From an uncultured Aquimarina sp. (GTDB lineage: Bacteria > Bacteroidota > Bacteroidia > Flavobacteriales > Flavobacteriaceae): a DNA stretch of 64,000 bases. This document shows, in pieces, positions 43,390 through 51,565 of the stretch. Position numbers and translations under genes: made by a program. Every line of letters begins with the position of its first letter. Positions within the stretch are counted from its first letter, which is position 1. The notes beneath the pieces were generated by a model. The model was not told the origin of the DNA. It worked only from the letters and a program-made list of their open reading frames with translations, and ran no database searches. The DNA is taken from contig CANLOW010000008.1 in assembly GCA_947493035.1 (NCBI GenBank), forward strand, positions 1 to 64,000, given 5' to 3'.

Positions 43390-45489
43390 ATGCCCGATAT
43401 TTTACAATCATCTATAGCTTATTTGAAAGGAGTAGGTCCTGCTAGAGCAAAAGTGTTAGAGCAAGAGTTAGGTATAAAGGTATGTCAAGATTTATTGCAT
43501 TTTTTTCCACATCGATACGTAGATAAAACAAAATATTATAAAATATCAGAATTACAACAGAGTAGTTCGGAGGTTCAGATTGTTGGAAAAATTACCGGTA
43601 TTCGGAAAATTGGACAACAAAGGGCAAGTCGTTTGGTCGCTACTTTTGTAGATGATACTGGTAAAATGGAATTGGTTTGGTTTAAAGGAATTAGATGGTT
43701 GAGTGAGAGTTTGAAATTACATACTCCTTATGTGATCTATGGGAAACCAAAATATTTTAAAGGGTTCCAAATTGCTCATCCCGAGATGGAATTATTAGAA
43801 GCTCACAAATCGAGTATGCAACATTTAATGAAGCCAGTATACCCGTCGACAGAAAAGCTTCAAGCTAAAAATATTTCTCATAAGACCATTTCTAAAATGG
43901 TGCAAACTCTTTTTCTAACGCAAGGCTTACAATTATTAGAGACTATTTCAGATGAAATTTTAGAGCATCTTAGTTTAATACCTAAAGGAGATGCCTTATT
44001 GAATTTGCATTTTCCGAAAAGTCAAGAATTACTTGCTAAGGCAACCTATCGAATGAAGTTCGAAGAGTTATTTTATATCCAATTGCAATTAGTTAGGAAA
44101 AATGTAATAAATAAACAAAAGATAAAAGGATATGCTTTTGATAAAGTAGGAGGCTTTTTTACTGATTTTTACAATAATCATATTCCTTTTGAACTTACTG
44201 GTGCTCAAAAAAGGGTAATCAAAGAAATAAGAACAGATGTAAAAAATCCTGTTCATATGAACCGTCTGTTACAGGGGGATGTAGGTTCAGGAAAAACAAT
44301 GGTGGCTTTAATGACGATGCTGTTAGCGATAGATAATGGTTATCAAGCAACCTTAATGGCGCCAACTGCGATTTTAGCAAAGCAGCATTACGAAGGAATT
44401 AGTGAATTGCTAAAGGATATGCCAGTGAGGGTTTCTCTTTTGATGGGAAGTACAAAGACTAAAGCAAGAAGAGAAATACATGCAGATTTAGAAAATGGTC
44501 AAGTACATATTTTAATAGGTACACATGCATTGCTAGAAGATAAAGTTAAGTTCAATAATTTAGGTTTAGCTATTATTGACGAACAGCACCGTTTTGGGGT
44601 GGCTCAACGGGCTAAGCTTTGGAGAAAGAATGAATTGCCGCCACATATTTTAGTGATGACTGCTACTCCAATTCCTAGAACTTTAGCGATGAGTGTATAT
44701 GGTGATCTAGATGTTTCTGTTATAGATGAATTGCCTCCGGGAAGAAAACCTGTTAAGACGGTACATAAATACGATAGCCAACGATTGAGTGTTTTTCATT
44801 CTATAAAAAAAGAGATTGATAAGGGTAGGCAGGTATATGTGGTATATCCATTGATTCAAGAGTCTGAAGCTATGGATTATAAAGATTTGATGGATGGTTA
44901 TGAGAGTATTTCTCGAGATTTCCCCAAACCCAAATATCAAATTTCCATAGTGCATGGTCAGATGAAGCCAGAAGATAAAGACTATGAAATGCAACGTTTC
45001 GTTAATGGAGAAACGCAGATAATGGTCGCAACTACCGTAATCGAGGTAGGGGTTAATGTACCTAATGCTAGTGTGATGATTATTGAAAGTGCTGAGCGTT
45101 TTGGATTGTCTCAATTACATCAATTACGTGGAAGAGTAGGACGTGGTGCCGAGCAAAGTTTTTGTATTTTAATGTCAGGAGTTAAGTTGAGTGAAGATAG
45201 TAAGACGCGTTTACAAACAATGACCCAGACCAATGATGGTTTTGAAATCGCAGAAGTAGATTTGAAGCTTCGTGGTCCCGGAGATATTATGGGTACACAA
45301 CAAAGTGGGGTCTTAAATATGAAAATTGCTGATATTGTAAAGGATAATCAGATACTACAAGTAGCTAGGGCTTGGGCACAACGAATATTAAAAGAAGACC
45401 CTAATTTACAATTGCCAAAACATCGTATGATCAATTATGCATATCAGCAATTGGTACAGCATAAAAATATTTGGAATTATATTAGTTAG
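43390..45489 (+). CDS. recG: ATP-dependent DNA helicase RecG
   Basis: RecG remodels stalled replication forks and Holliday junctions. The 699-residue protein is full length: N-terminal wedge/OB domain (~60-180, VQIVGKITGIRKIG), Walker A GDVGSGKT (near 297-304), DEQHRFG helicase motif, MTATPIPRTLA and QLRGRVGRG motifs in the C-terminal helicase domain. The end overlaps the convergent HTTM gene by 4 bases. A normal core gene. Confidence 0.97.
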   Translation: MPDILQSSIAYLKGVGPARAKVLEQELGIKVCQDLLHFFPHRYVDKTKYYKISELQQSSSEVQIVGKITGIRKIGQQRASRLVATFVDDTGKMELVWFKGIRWLSESLKLHTPYVIYGKPKYFKGFQIAHPEMELLEAHKSSMQHLMKPVYPSTEKLQAKNISHKTISKMVQTLFLTQGLQLLETISDEILEHLSLIPKGDALLNLHFPKSQELLAKATYRMKFEELFYIQLQLVRKNVINKQKIKGYAFDKVGGFFTDFYNNHIPFELTGAQKRVIKEIRTDVKNPVHMNRLLQGDVGSGKTMVALMTMLLAIDNGYQATLMAPTAILAKQHYEGISELLKDMPVRVSLLMGSTKTKARREIHADLENGQVHILIGTHALLEDKVKFNNLGLAIIDEQHRFGVAQRAKLWRKNELPPHILVMTATPIPRTLAMSVYGDLDVSVIDELPPGRKPVKTVHKYDSQRLSVFHSIKKEIDKGRQVYVVYPLIQESEAMDYKDLMDGYESISRDFPKPKYQISIVHGQMKPEDKDYEMQRFVNGETQIMVATTVIEVGVNVPNASVMIIESAERFGLSQLHQLRGRVGRGAEQSFCILMSGVKLSEDSKTRLQTMTQTNDGFEIAEVDLKLRGPGDIMGTQQSGVLNMKIADIVKDNQILQVARAWAQRILKEDPNLQLPKHRMINYAYQQLVQHKNIWNYIS

Positions 45490-46799
45490 TCTTTATTGGG
45501 TTCTAATATCCAATCATTATGACTAAAATATTTCCAAGAGACGGCAGTAAGGTCTATGTTATGGTCAATTAATTGATAGGTTATTTTGTTATTCACAGTT
45601 GTTTTGTTGGTTACAAAAACTTTTATTTCCTCTCCTTTTTTAGCGTATTCTTTTTTTAGATGTTGTGCAAATTGCCAAATCATATCGGGTTTACCTGACA
45701 TAGATCGAATTTGCTTTCTTGTTAGGTAGTCACTTGGAGATATTAAGTTTCGCTTGGTCGTTCCACTTTTTTGAATGTAAAAGCGATTATAACCAGATTT
45801 AGATCGTAACATCATTCTCCAGCTTAAGCGATGCCCTTCTTCTGTATACAAGACATCTCCATCGATTAGCCAATGTCTAAGAGGTAGTATTAGTTGTATG
45901 GTCAACCAAGTGAAAAGAAAAAGATTAATAATTGAGGAGCTTTTATATGATTTAGGTATGGTATGTTGAATTTTATCTTTTTTAGGGAAAAACCATTTTC
46001 TAATGTTATTTCTAGGGAAAAAGAATACAGTAAACCCAAGTGCTAAATATGGGAAAATCCCTATTTGTAAAACAATAGAATTGTAAATATGAAAAAAGAC
46101 GGCTAATACAAAGGCAGCTTTTCGAGTGGGCTTCCATAGTAATGCCGGAATAATCAGTAAATCGAATAAAATTCCAAACCAAATGATAATCTTGTGTGCC
46201 CAAGATTGTTGTAATAAGCCACCTATGATAGGAATATTTTCTTTGTTTGCCATCAAGTTTTTAGCCACAGTTCCATCAAGCCAATCGGGGTATATCTTTG
46301 CTAAAGAAGCAAATGTATAAACAAGAAATAACTGCCCAATAATTAAGAGCCAGATCCAATTAGGCATCCATTGGCTTTTGGTTGTTTTTCCAAGTTTTGA
46401 GTCAAATGATAAGTCTTTGTGAGCAGGAAGTATAGCCATTATGATAGTTAATAGCCAAAGTAAATAGTAGTGATTATTATAGGCGCTTTTTTGCATTAGA
46501 TATACAGCACCCCATAAAACAGAAAATGATATGGCGGATATTCTATAGAGATACCCTAGCATAATTCCAATCCCAAATATTCCCATGATGATGAAGTAGT
46601 AATACATTCCATCTCCAGGTAGTGGTTGAAGAAAGTCTAAACCTATAAAGTTGAAGGTGAATTTAGGGTTAATGAAAACCCTTCGAACCCATCCAGTTGC
46701 AATAGCACCCCAGCTTTCACATAGAATTAAAAAACCAAAGATGATTCTAAATATGATTAAAGGGCTATTGTCCGTAGCTTGAAATAACCAGCGTTTCAT
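45486..46799 (-). CDS. HTTM / vitamin K-dependent gamma-carboxylase-like membrane protein
   Basis: The 437-residue protein has an N-terminal HTTM membrane domain (~20-290; LLIDPL-type spans, QKSAYNNHYYLLWLL, AKIYPDWLDG) and a soluble C-terminal part (~300-437) with the carboxylase-like segments (SWRMMLRSKSGYNRF, DYLTRKQIRSMSGKPD). Members of this family are related to animal gamma-glutamyl carboxylase; the bacterial activity is mostly unknown. No vitamin K cycle enzyme is nearby. It starts 15 bases after ribF, so the two are probably co-transcribed. Confidence 0.88.
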   Translation of the reverse strand: MKRWLFQATDNSPLIIFRIIFGFLILCESWGAIATGWVRRVFINPKFTFNFIGLDFLQPLPGDGMYYYFIIMGIFGIGIMLGYLYRISAISFSVLWGAVYLMQKSAYNNHYYLLWLLTIIMAILPAHKDLSFDSKLGKTTKSQWMPNWIWLLIIGQLFLVYTFASLAKIYPDWLDGTVAKNLMANKENIPIIGGLLQQSWAHKIIIWFGILFDLLIIPALLWKPTRKAAFVLAVFFHIYNSIVLQIGIFPYLALGFTVFFFPRNNIRKWFFPKKDKIQHTIPKSYKSSSIINLFLFTWLTIQLILPLRHWLIDGDVLYTEEGHRLSWRMMLRSKSGYNRFYIQKSGTTKRNLISPSDYLTRKQIRSMSGKPDMIWQFAQHLKKEYAKKGEEIKVFVTNKTTVNNKITYQLIDHNIDLTAVSWKYFSHNDWILEPNKD

Positions 46800-46814
46800 C
46801 CGTGAGTTTTTGAT

Positions 46815-47747
46815 TTAAATGTATTCAGCTAAATACTCTCTTGAATAGTCTTCATCTTGCGACATAGCTTCTTTTAATTCAATGATAGAATTAAATTTCT
46901 TTTCATCTCTGATGCGTTTTAGCAATCTTAGTTGAATTTTCTTGTCATAAAGATTAAAATCAACATCAAAGAAATAAGTTTCAATAGTTTGTTTGTTTTC
47001 TCCTATAGTTGGATTGGTGCCTATATTCATCATACCATAATAGGTTTTTTTGTCAATGCAAGCAGTAACAATGTAAACACCATTTTTAGGGATTAATTTA
47101 TAGGTTTCGTTGATGTGTAAATTAGCAGTAGGGTACCCTAGTGTTCTTCCTAATTGTTTGCCTTTAACAACCTTGCCTGTTAGCATAAAATTGTAGCCAA
47201 GATAACTGTTTGCTTTTTCAATTTCTCCTGCTAGAAGTGCTTTTCTAATTTTAGTTGAGCTCACAGCAACATCTTCAATTTGTTGCTTAGTAATTTCTTC
47301 AACTTCAAAACCAAAATTGTCTCCGTATACCTTTAAATCGTACAAGTCGGCAGTTCGCCCTTTGCCAAATCTATGATCGTAGCCAATAATGACTTTTTTT
47401 GCTTTCAAATATTTAGAAAGCATTTGTTGTACATATTCTTTAGCAGAAAGTTGAGCAAATTCAATGCTAAATGGATGGATTACTAAGTGGTCGAGTCCAG
47501 TTTCTTTTAAAATTTGTGATCGTTCATCCATGGTGTTGATCAACTTGATGTCAGCATCTTTTTGAAGTACCATGCGTGGATGAGGAAAGAACGTCAAGAT
47601 GATAGAGTCTAAATCATGTTCAGAAGCTACTGCAGTCAGACGTTCCAGTATTTTTTTGTGACCAATATGAACTCCATCAAAGGTGCCTATAGTGACAACA
47701 CTTCGTTTAGGACTATTATAGGTACAAGCGTTTTCGTGCTTTTTCAA
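46815..47747 (-). CDS. ribF: bifunctional riboflavin kinase / FAD synthetase RibF
   Basis: RibF phosphorylates riboflavin to FMN and adenylylates it to FAD. The 310-residue protein has an N-terminal nucleotidyltransferase domain with GTFDGVHIGH (residues ~22-31) and SSTKIRKALLAG, and a C-terminal kinase domain with GRTLGYPTANL and NIGTNPT. The start is TTG (47747); a TAATTTTG box lies 16 bases upstream. Normal length. HTTM follows after 15 bases. Confidence 0.95.
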   Translation of the reverse strand: MKKHENACTYNSPKRSVVTIGTFDGVHIGHKKILERLTAVASEHDLDSIILTFFPHPRMVLQKDADIKLINTMDERSQILKETGLDHLVIHPFSIEFAQLSAKEYVQQMLSKYLKAKKVIIGYDHRFGKGRTADLYDLKVYGDNFGFEVEEITKQQIEDVAVSSTKIRKALLAGEIEKANSYLGYNFMLTGKVVKGKQLGRTLGYPTANLHINETYKLIPKNGVYIVTACIDKKTYYGMMNIGTNPTIGENKQTIETYFFDVDFNLYDKKIQLRLLKRIRDEKKFNSIIELKEAMSQDEDYSREYLAEYI

Positions 47748-47762
47748 AAGAAACTATTTTAT

Positions 47763-47770
47763 ACAAAATT
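47763..47770 (-). promoter_or_regulatory. -7 promoter box of ribF
   Basis: On the minus strand TAATTTTG fits TAnnTTTG, 16 bases before the TTG start. A degenerate heptamer array lies just upstream (47768-47809). Confidence 0.45.
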
Positions 47771-47809
47771 ACAATTCTCAATAGTTAGTACAAAGTATTC
47801 AGTTAATAG
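47768..47809. repeat. degenerate 7-bp periodic repeat upstream of ribF
   Basis: In steps of seven: TTACAAT, TCTCAAT, AGTTAGT, ACAAAGT, ATTCAGT, TAATAGT. The first two end AAT and the other four end AGT. The array overlaps the ribF promoter region and fits the heptameric pattern seen at other sites. Confidence 0.45.
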
Positions 47810-47915
47810 TATGACTAACTTTTTCTAATGAAAACTTAAAGAAGCTTTTTAGATCATCATAATGTAAAAGTATTCGATTTGCTATAACTTGTTATAAAAG
47901 GTTACTCTATTAGCC

Positions 47916-48512
47916 TTACCCTCGATGGCGTTCAAGTAAAATCATCATCATTAAGCTTAAGAGAATACGATCGTCGTCTTCACCGTTTAAGGGGTTTAGT
48001 GATTCTATTTCAAAGTTTCTACCCCAGAAGGAAGGGATCTTTTTTAATCGAACAATTTGTTTTCCTTGTAAGTCTTTTAAAATATAGGAAGGGTTGAAAA
48101 AATAGCCCGTAAAAATTCCAAGAAATGGTACTTGCCCTAAAAAATGGTCAAATACTTTAATCCAGGGATTTTCTTCATTGATTTGGTACTTTATTTTCTC
48201 TTTTTCATCTACTACTTGGTATTCGGCTTTCCATATTGACTTCCATCCTTTTCTTACAACCTTACCAAATACTATATTATCGCTATTGTAAAAATCATAT
48301 GCGGTATTGAAGTCTAGCCATTTGTTAGCTTTTATTTTGTAGTTGACTTTTGATTGCGATTCATCGCTAAAGACGCTAATATCTTCTTTAAGCTTAAATA
48401 ACTTCTGCTTTACATAAGCAATAGGTTTTTCGCTTGCGTCAAGGGCTGTAAAGTCATTAGCTAAACTCGAAATATTGAAGTTTAGTTTTACGGGGAATTT
48501 GATGTCTTGCAT
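47916..48512 (-). CDS. LURP-one/tubby-like family protein
   Basis: The 198-residue cytoplasmic protein has no signal or span. The alternating short strands, with YVKQKLFKLKEDISVFSDESQ, then FGKVVRKGWKSIWKAEYQV, then KDLQGKQIVRLKK, fit the LURP-one-related (tubby C-terminal-like) fold. The function in bacteria is unknown. It is a single-gene unit between ribF and pth. Confidence 0.65.
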   Translation of the reverse strand: MQDIKFPVKLNFNISSLANDFTALDASEKPIAYVKQKLFKLKEDISVFSDESQSKVNYKIKANKWLDFNTAYDFYNSDNIVFGKVVRKGWKSIWKAEYQVVDEKEKIKYQINEENPWIKVFDHFLGQVPFLGIFTGYFFNPSYILKDLQGKQIVRLKKIPSFWGRNFEIESLNPLNGEDDDRILLSLMMMILLERHRG

Positions 48513-48735
48513 TAGTGGTAAGTTAGATTTTAGTTAAATATAATAGATCATTTATAGGTGAGCTGTTATTTTAATAAAAAATTACCATGAAAGTTTTTGT
48601 TAAAATCGCCAAAAGTGTATAATGCCCTAAGGTTTCCCTTGAATTAAAATTTAATTTCATATAAATGCCTTGAGGTAGTTTGCTAGCATTGAATAAAGAA
48701 AGGGAAAAGACCTTAAGATTTTGTTCAGTGATGGT

Positions 48736-49362
48736 TTACTTCTCCATTTTTCCATTAAATGTATTCATTGTTTGTGACAGGCCACTAAATACAAAACTCT
48801 TTAATGCAGCCGTAGCATCATGTAACCGGAAAGATAAGTCGTGCTCTTCTTCAGTGGACCATTCGCCAAGAACATAATCTACCTGCCTTCCTTTACTGAA
48901 TTGACTGCCAACTCCAAATCTAAACCTAGGATATGTACTTGTGTTTAATTTGGCTTCAGTGTCTTTAAGTCCATTGTGTCCACCAGCACTACCTTTGGCT
49001 TTAATTCTAAACGTCCCAAAATCAATATGGATATCATCAGTGATGACTAATAGGTTTTCTAAAGAGATGTTTTCTTTTTCTAACCAATATTTTATTGCTT
49101 TTCCGCTTAGGTTCATAAAAGTATTTGGTTTCAGTAAAGTGACACTTCTTCCTTTGATTTTAATTTTACAAATGTCTCCTAATTTTTCTGACTCAAAAGA
49201 GGTGTTTTCTTCCTTTGCGAGGAGGTCAAGTACTTTAAATCCAATGTTGTGACGTGTTTCTTCGTACTTAGGACCGATATTTCCGAGTCCTACTAAGAGG
49301 TATTTTTGCATATCAGATTCTTGGTTTTTTATAGAAAAAAATGATTTTAAAATTTGAAACAT
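48736..49362 (-). CDS. pth: peptidyl-tRNA hydrolase
   Basis: Pth frees tRNA from stalled peptidyl-tRNA. I moved the start to ATG 49362 (208 residues). The longer track ORF (244 residues) would read through the rplY terminator hairpin at 49369-49399, which is unlikely to be coding. The product begins MFQILKSFFS and then YLLVGLGNIG; a short N-terminal extension before that motif is usual in flavobacteria. The catalytic His is at 38 (ETRHNIGF), with NTFMNLSG and DDIHIDFG following. It is the last gene of the prs-rplY-pth order. Confidence 0.93.
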   Translation of the reverse strand: MFQILKSFFSIKNQESDMQKYLLVGLGNIGPKYEETRHNIGFKVLDLLAKEENTSFESEKLGDICKIKIKGRSVTLLKPNTFMNLSGKAIKYWLEKENISLENLLVITDDIHIDFGTFRIKAKGSAGGHNGLKDTEAKLNTSTYPRFRFGVGSQFSKGRQVDYVLGEWSTEEEHDLSFRLHDATAALKSFVFSGLSQTMNTFNGKMEK

Positions 49363-49368
49363 AGGTAT

Positions 49369-49399
49369 AAAAAAAGCACTCCAAAGATAGAGTGCTTTT
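49369..49399 (-). terminator. terminator between rplY and pth
   Basis: On the minus strand AAAAGCACTC and GAGTGCTTTT form a stem with an 8-nt loop, followed by a run of seven Ts. The pth start codon is only 6 bases further on, so pth must rely on partial readthrough or a promoter within this segment. Confidence 0.8.
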
Positions 49400-49420
49400 G
49401 TATTATATAAAAGTAGAAAC

Positions 49421-50020
49421 TTATTCAGCAGCTGGTGCAGCAGCTTCTTCTCCTCCTTCTTCGTCAGCAACAGCGTTACGAGAGTTTTTCACTTGACATA
49501 CTACAGTATTCTCAGGGTGAAGTAATTCAAAACCTTCAGAATTTAGTTGAGTGATGTATAATTTGTTTCCGATTTTTAATTCAGAAATGTCAGCTTCTAA
49601 AACGTCAGGTAAGTTAGCAGCTAAACCTTTAGCTTTTAAACGACGTGTATTGAATTTTAAGTTACCACCTAAAGCAACACCAGGAGATTTTCCAACTGTA
49701 CGTACAGGGATCTCCATAGTAATTGGTTTGTCATCGAAAATCTGTACGAAATCGATGTGTTGGATAGCATCAGTTACTGGGTGAAACTGGATGTCTTGTA
49801 ATACTGCATTGATGCTAGTGCCATTATCTAAAGCGATAACTACAGTGTGTACATCAGGTGTATAAACTAACTTTAAAAAGTTGTTTGTAGGAGCAGCAAA
49901 ATGTGTTACAGTGTCACCACCATAAACAACACAAGGAACCTGTCCAGCATTACGCAAGTCTTTTGTTGACTTTTTACCTACGCTTTCTCTTTGAGATGCT
50001 TTGATTGTTAATGATTTCAT
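49421..50020 (-). CDS. rplY: 50S ribosomal protein L25 (CTC type)
   Basis: L25 binds 5S rRNA. The 199-residue protein is the long CTC form: N-terminal L25 domain (~1-95: [23 protein letters not shown]) and a C-terminal beta domain (~95-185), ending in an acidic/Ala-rich tail ([13 protein letters not shown]), normal for this family. It follows prs by 23 bases and is ended by the hairpin at 49369-49399. Confidence 0.96.
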   Translation of the reverse strand: MKSLTIKASQRESVGKKSTKDLRNAGQVPCVVYGGDTVTHFAAPTNNFLKLVYTPDVHTVVIALDNGTSINAVLQDIQFHPVTDAIQHIDFVQIFDDKPITMEIPVRTVGKSPGVALGGNLKFNTRRLKAKGLAANLPDVLEADISELKIGNKLYITQLNSEGFELLHPENTVVCQVKNSRNAVADEEGGEEAAAPAAE

Positions 50021-50043
50021 TAAAAAATATTTAAAAAATTAAA

Positions 50044-50991
50044 TTACATTAAAAATTTACCACTGATAGATCTGTTCTCATTTACGCTTTTGAGAACATC
50101 AGCAAATAGTTTAGCACAGCTAACTACAGTGATTTTATCAGTAGGCTTTCCTTCTTTTAAAGGAATGGTGTCAGTTACGATTAACTCTTCAAGCTTAGAG
50201 TTTTGAATTCGTTCATAAGCTTCACCAGAAAGAACTGGATGAGTTGCTATGGCACGAACAGAAATTGCTCCTCGCTCAATCATCAAATCAGCAGCTTTTG
50301 TTAAAGTTCCGGCAGTATCTACCATGTCATCGACCAAGATTACATTTCGTCCTTCGACATTTCCAATAAGCTCCATAAAAGAAACTTTATTGGCTTTTTC
50401 TCGTTGCTTGTAGCAGATAACCACATCGCTTTCCATTTTCTTAGCATAAGAATAAGCTCTTTTAGAGCCTCCCATATCAGGAGAAGCGATCATTAGATTC
50501 TCGATATTCATAGCCTTTAAATGAGGTATGAAAATCGTAGAAGCAAAAAGGTGATCTACAGGTTTTTCGAAAAAACCTTGAATTTGTGCGGCATGCAAAT
50601 CCATTGTGATGATTCTAGTTGCACCTGCTGTTTCTAGCATTTTAGCTATCAATTTAGCAGCAATTGGAACTCTAGATTTATCTTTTCTGTCTTGACGAGC
50701 CCATCCATAATAAGGGATTACGGCAGTAATGTGTCTAGCAGAAGCTCTTTTAGCAGCATCAAGCATTAGAAGCAGTTCCATCAAGTGATCAGCGCTAGGA
50801 TTTGTAGATCCAATTAAGAATACTCGTAATCCACGAACAGATTCTTCAAATGATGGCTGGTATTCACCATCACTATATGTTGAGGTAATTACGTTTCCAA
50901 GTTTAGCTCCGTATTTGGTAGCGATCTTTTCGGCTAATACTTCACTTTGTTTACAAGCAAAAAACTTAGCTTCTGGAAATTGTTGGTTCAT
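50044..50991 (-). CDS. prs: ribose-phosphate pyrophosphokinase
   Basis: PRPP synthetase makes phosphoribosyl diphosphate for nucleotide, His and Trp synthesis. The 315-residue protein shows the ATP loop YGWARQDRKDKSR and the PRPP-binding motif DDMVDTAGT, with normal length. A TATTTTTG box lies at 51040. It heads the prs-rplY-(pth) unit. A normal core gene. Confidence 0.97.
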   Translation of the reverse strand: MNQQFPEAKFFACKQSEVLAEKIATKYGAKLGNVITSTYSDGEYQPSFEESVRGLRVFLIGSTNPSADHLMELLLMLDAAKRASARHITAVIPYYGWARQDRKDKSRVPIAAKLIAKMLETAGATRIITMDLHAAQIQGFFEKPVDHLFASTIFIPHLKAMNIENLMIASPDMGGSKRAYSYAKKMESDVVICYKQREKANKVSFMELIGNVEGRNVILVDDMVDTAGTLTKAADLMIERGAISVRAIATHPVLSGEAYERIQNSKLEELIVTDTIPLKEGKPTDKITVVSCAKLFADVLKSVNENRSISGKFLM

Positions 50992-51039
50992 AATTACTCC
51001 CTTTTCAGTGTTGTAAAATACTTACTATCTAACAGGTGG

Positions 51040-51047
51040 CAAAAATA
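51040..51047 (-). promoter_or_regulatory. -7 promoter box of prs
   Basis: On the minus strand TATTTTTG fits TAnnTTTG, 48 bases before the prs ATG. The divergent tRNA promoter begins about 45 bases away. Confidence 0.45.
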
Positions 51048-51091
51048 GTTATTTATTTTCGGATAATCGAAAATAAATGTTTGTAATCTGG

Positions 51092-51120
51092 TTGTATAAT
51101 GAAAACTTTTTATATTTTTG
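51092..51120 (+). promoter_or_regulatory. promoter of the tRNA-Leu gene
   Basis: TTG (51092-51094) and TATTTTTG (51113-51120) are 18 bases apart, fitting the Bacteroidetes TTG / TAnnTTTG consensus; the tRNA begins 14 bases after the -7 box. Confidence 0.65.
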
Positions 51121-51133
51121 CCGTCCGATTGAA

Positions 51134-51215
51134 GCTCAAGTGGTGGAACTGGTAGACACGTTGGATTCAAAATCCAATGCTTTCGGGCGTGCGGGTTCGA
51201 TTCCCGCCTTGAGTA
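51134..51215 (+). tRNA. tRNA-Leu (anticodon CAA)
   Basis: An 82-base class II tRNA. The acceptor strands GCTCAAG (51134-51140) and CTTGAGT (51208-51214) pair with one G-U at the end, and A51215 is the discriminator. The anticodon stem TTGGA/TCCAA carries the loop TTCAAAA, anticodon CAA, which reads UUG (Leu). A long variable arm (TGCTTTCGGGCGT) supports leucine. The T-arm is GCGGG-TTCGATT-CCCGC. CCA is not encoded. Confidence 0.95.
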
Positions 51216-51217
51216 CT

Positions 51218-51258
51218 AAAAGTCTAGTAATTTGTTTTACTAGGCTTTTCTTTTTTTA
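51218..51258 (+). terminator. terminator of the tRNA-Leu gene
   Basis: AAAAGTCTAGTAA pairs with TTACTAGGCTTTT (one wobble) and is followed by a T-rich run, 3 bases after the tRNA end. Confidence 0.75.
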
Positions 51259-51337
51259 TGGGTCAAGCGTAAAAGTTGTGGAGTGTTAGAAATCACTTTG
51301 TTTTGAAAATATTGAAATAATTTTCATGTTAACTTTT

Positions 51338-51431
51338 GTCATCCCGCACCTGATGCGGGATCTCATAAAGGATATTTACATAATCTTATTGACATATTTG
51401 ATGAGATTCCTTTCTGAGAAGGAATGACGAT
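51338..51431. repeat. paired REP-like palindromes (BIME-like)
   Basis: The gap 51216-51565 contains two hairpins: ATCCCGCA/TGCGGGAT (51341-51361) and ATTCCTT/AAGGAAT (51406-51425). They are arranged head to head, so GTCAT..GATCTCAT at the left mirrors ATGAGAT..ATGAC at the right. The right hairpin shares AGGAATGACG with the repeats flanking the toxin-antitoxin module. The rest of the gap has only terminators. Confidence 0.6.
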
Positions 51432-51508
51432 TGGTTTGTCCCGCAATTTTTCAGTTTGATCCCTTCTTTTTATTGAGATTATATTTTTTTGTGATTATTT
51501 AGAATAAA

Positions 51509-51545
51509 AAAAAGGCGGCAATTCATAAAGAATTGTCGCCTTTTC
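51509..51545 (-). terminator. terminator of the NIF3/coiled-coil unit
   Basis: On the minus strand AAAAGGCGACAATTC and GAATTGCCGCCTTTT pair (one wobble) around a 5-nt loop and are followed by several Ts, 21 bases past the stop of the 51566 gene. Confidence 0.8.
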
Positions 51546-51565
51546 TTATTTTAGAAAAAGATTGC

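Noticed and set aside
44707-45114. Minus-strand ORF of 135 residues inside recG
   Set aside because: It is a shadow of the helicase domain, which has intact RecG motifs on the plus strand.
45486-46799. Functional vitamin K-dependent carboxylase
   Set aside because: Family resemblance is clear, but no vitamin K epoxide reductase or Gla-type substrate is nearby, so activity cannot be claimed.
48736-49470. Long form of peptidyl-tRNA hydrolase (244 residues)
   Set aside because: The extra 36 residues would be encoded by the rplY terminator hairpin and its flanks; ATG 49362 gives the normal protein.
51077-51289. Plus-strand ORF of 70 residues
   Set aside because: It covers the whole tRNA-Leu gene and its terminator and has no coding features.
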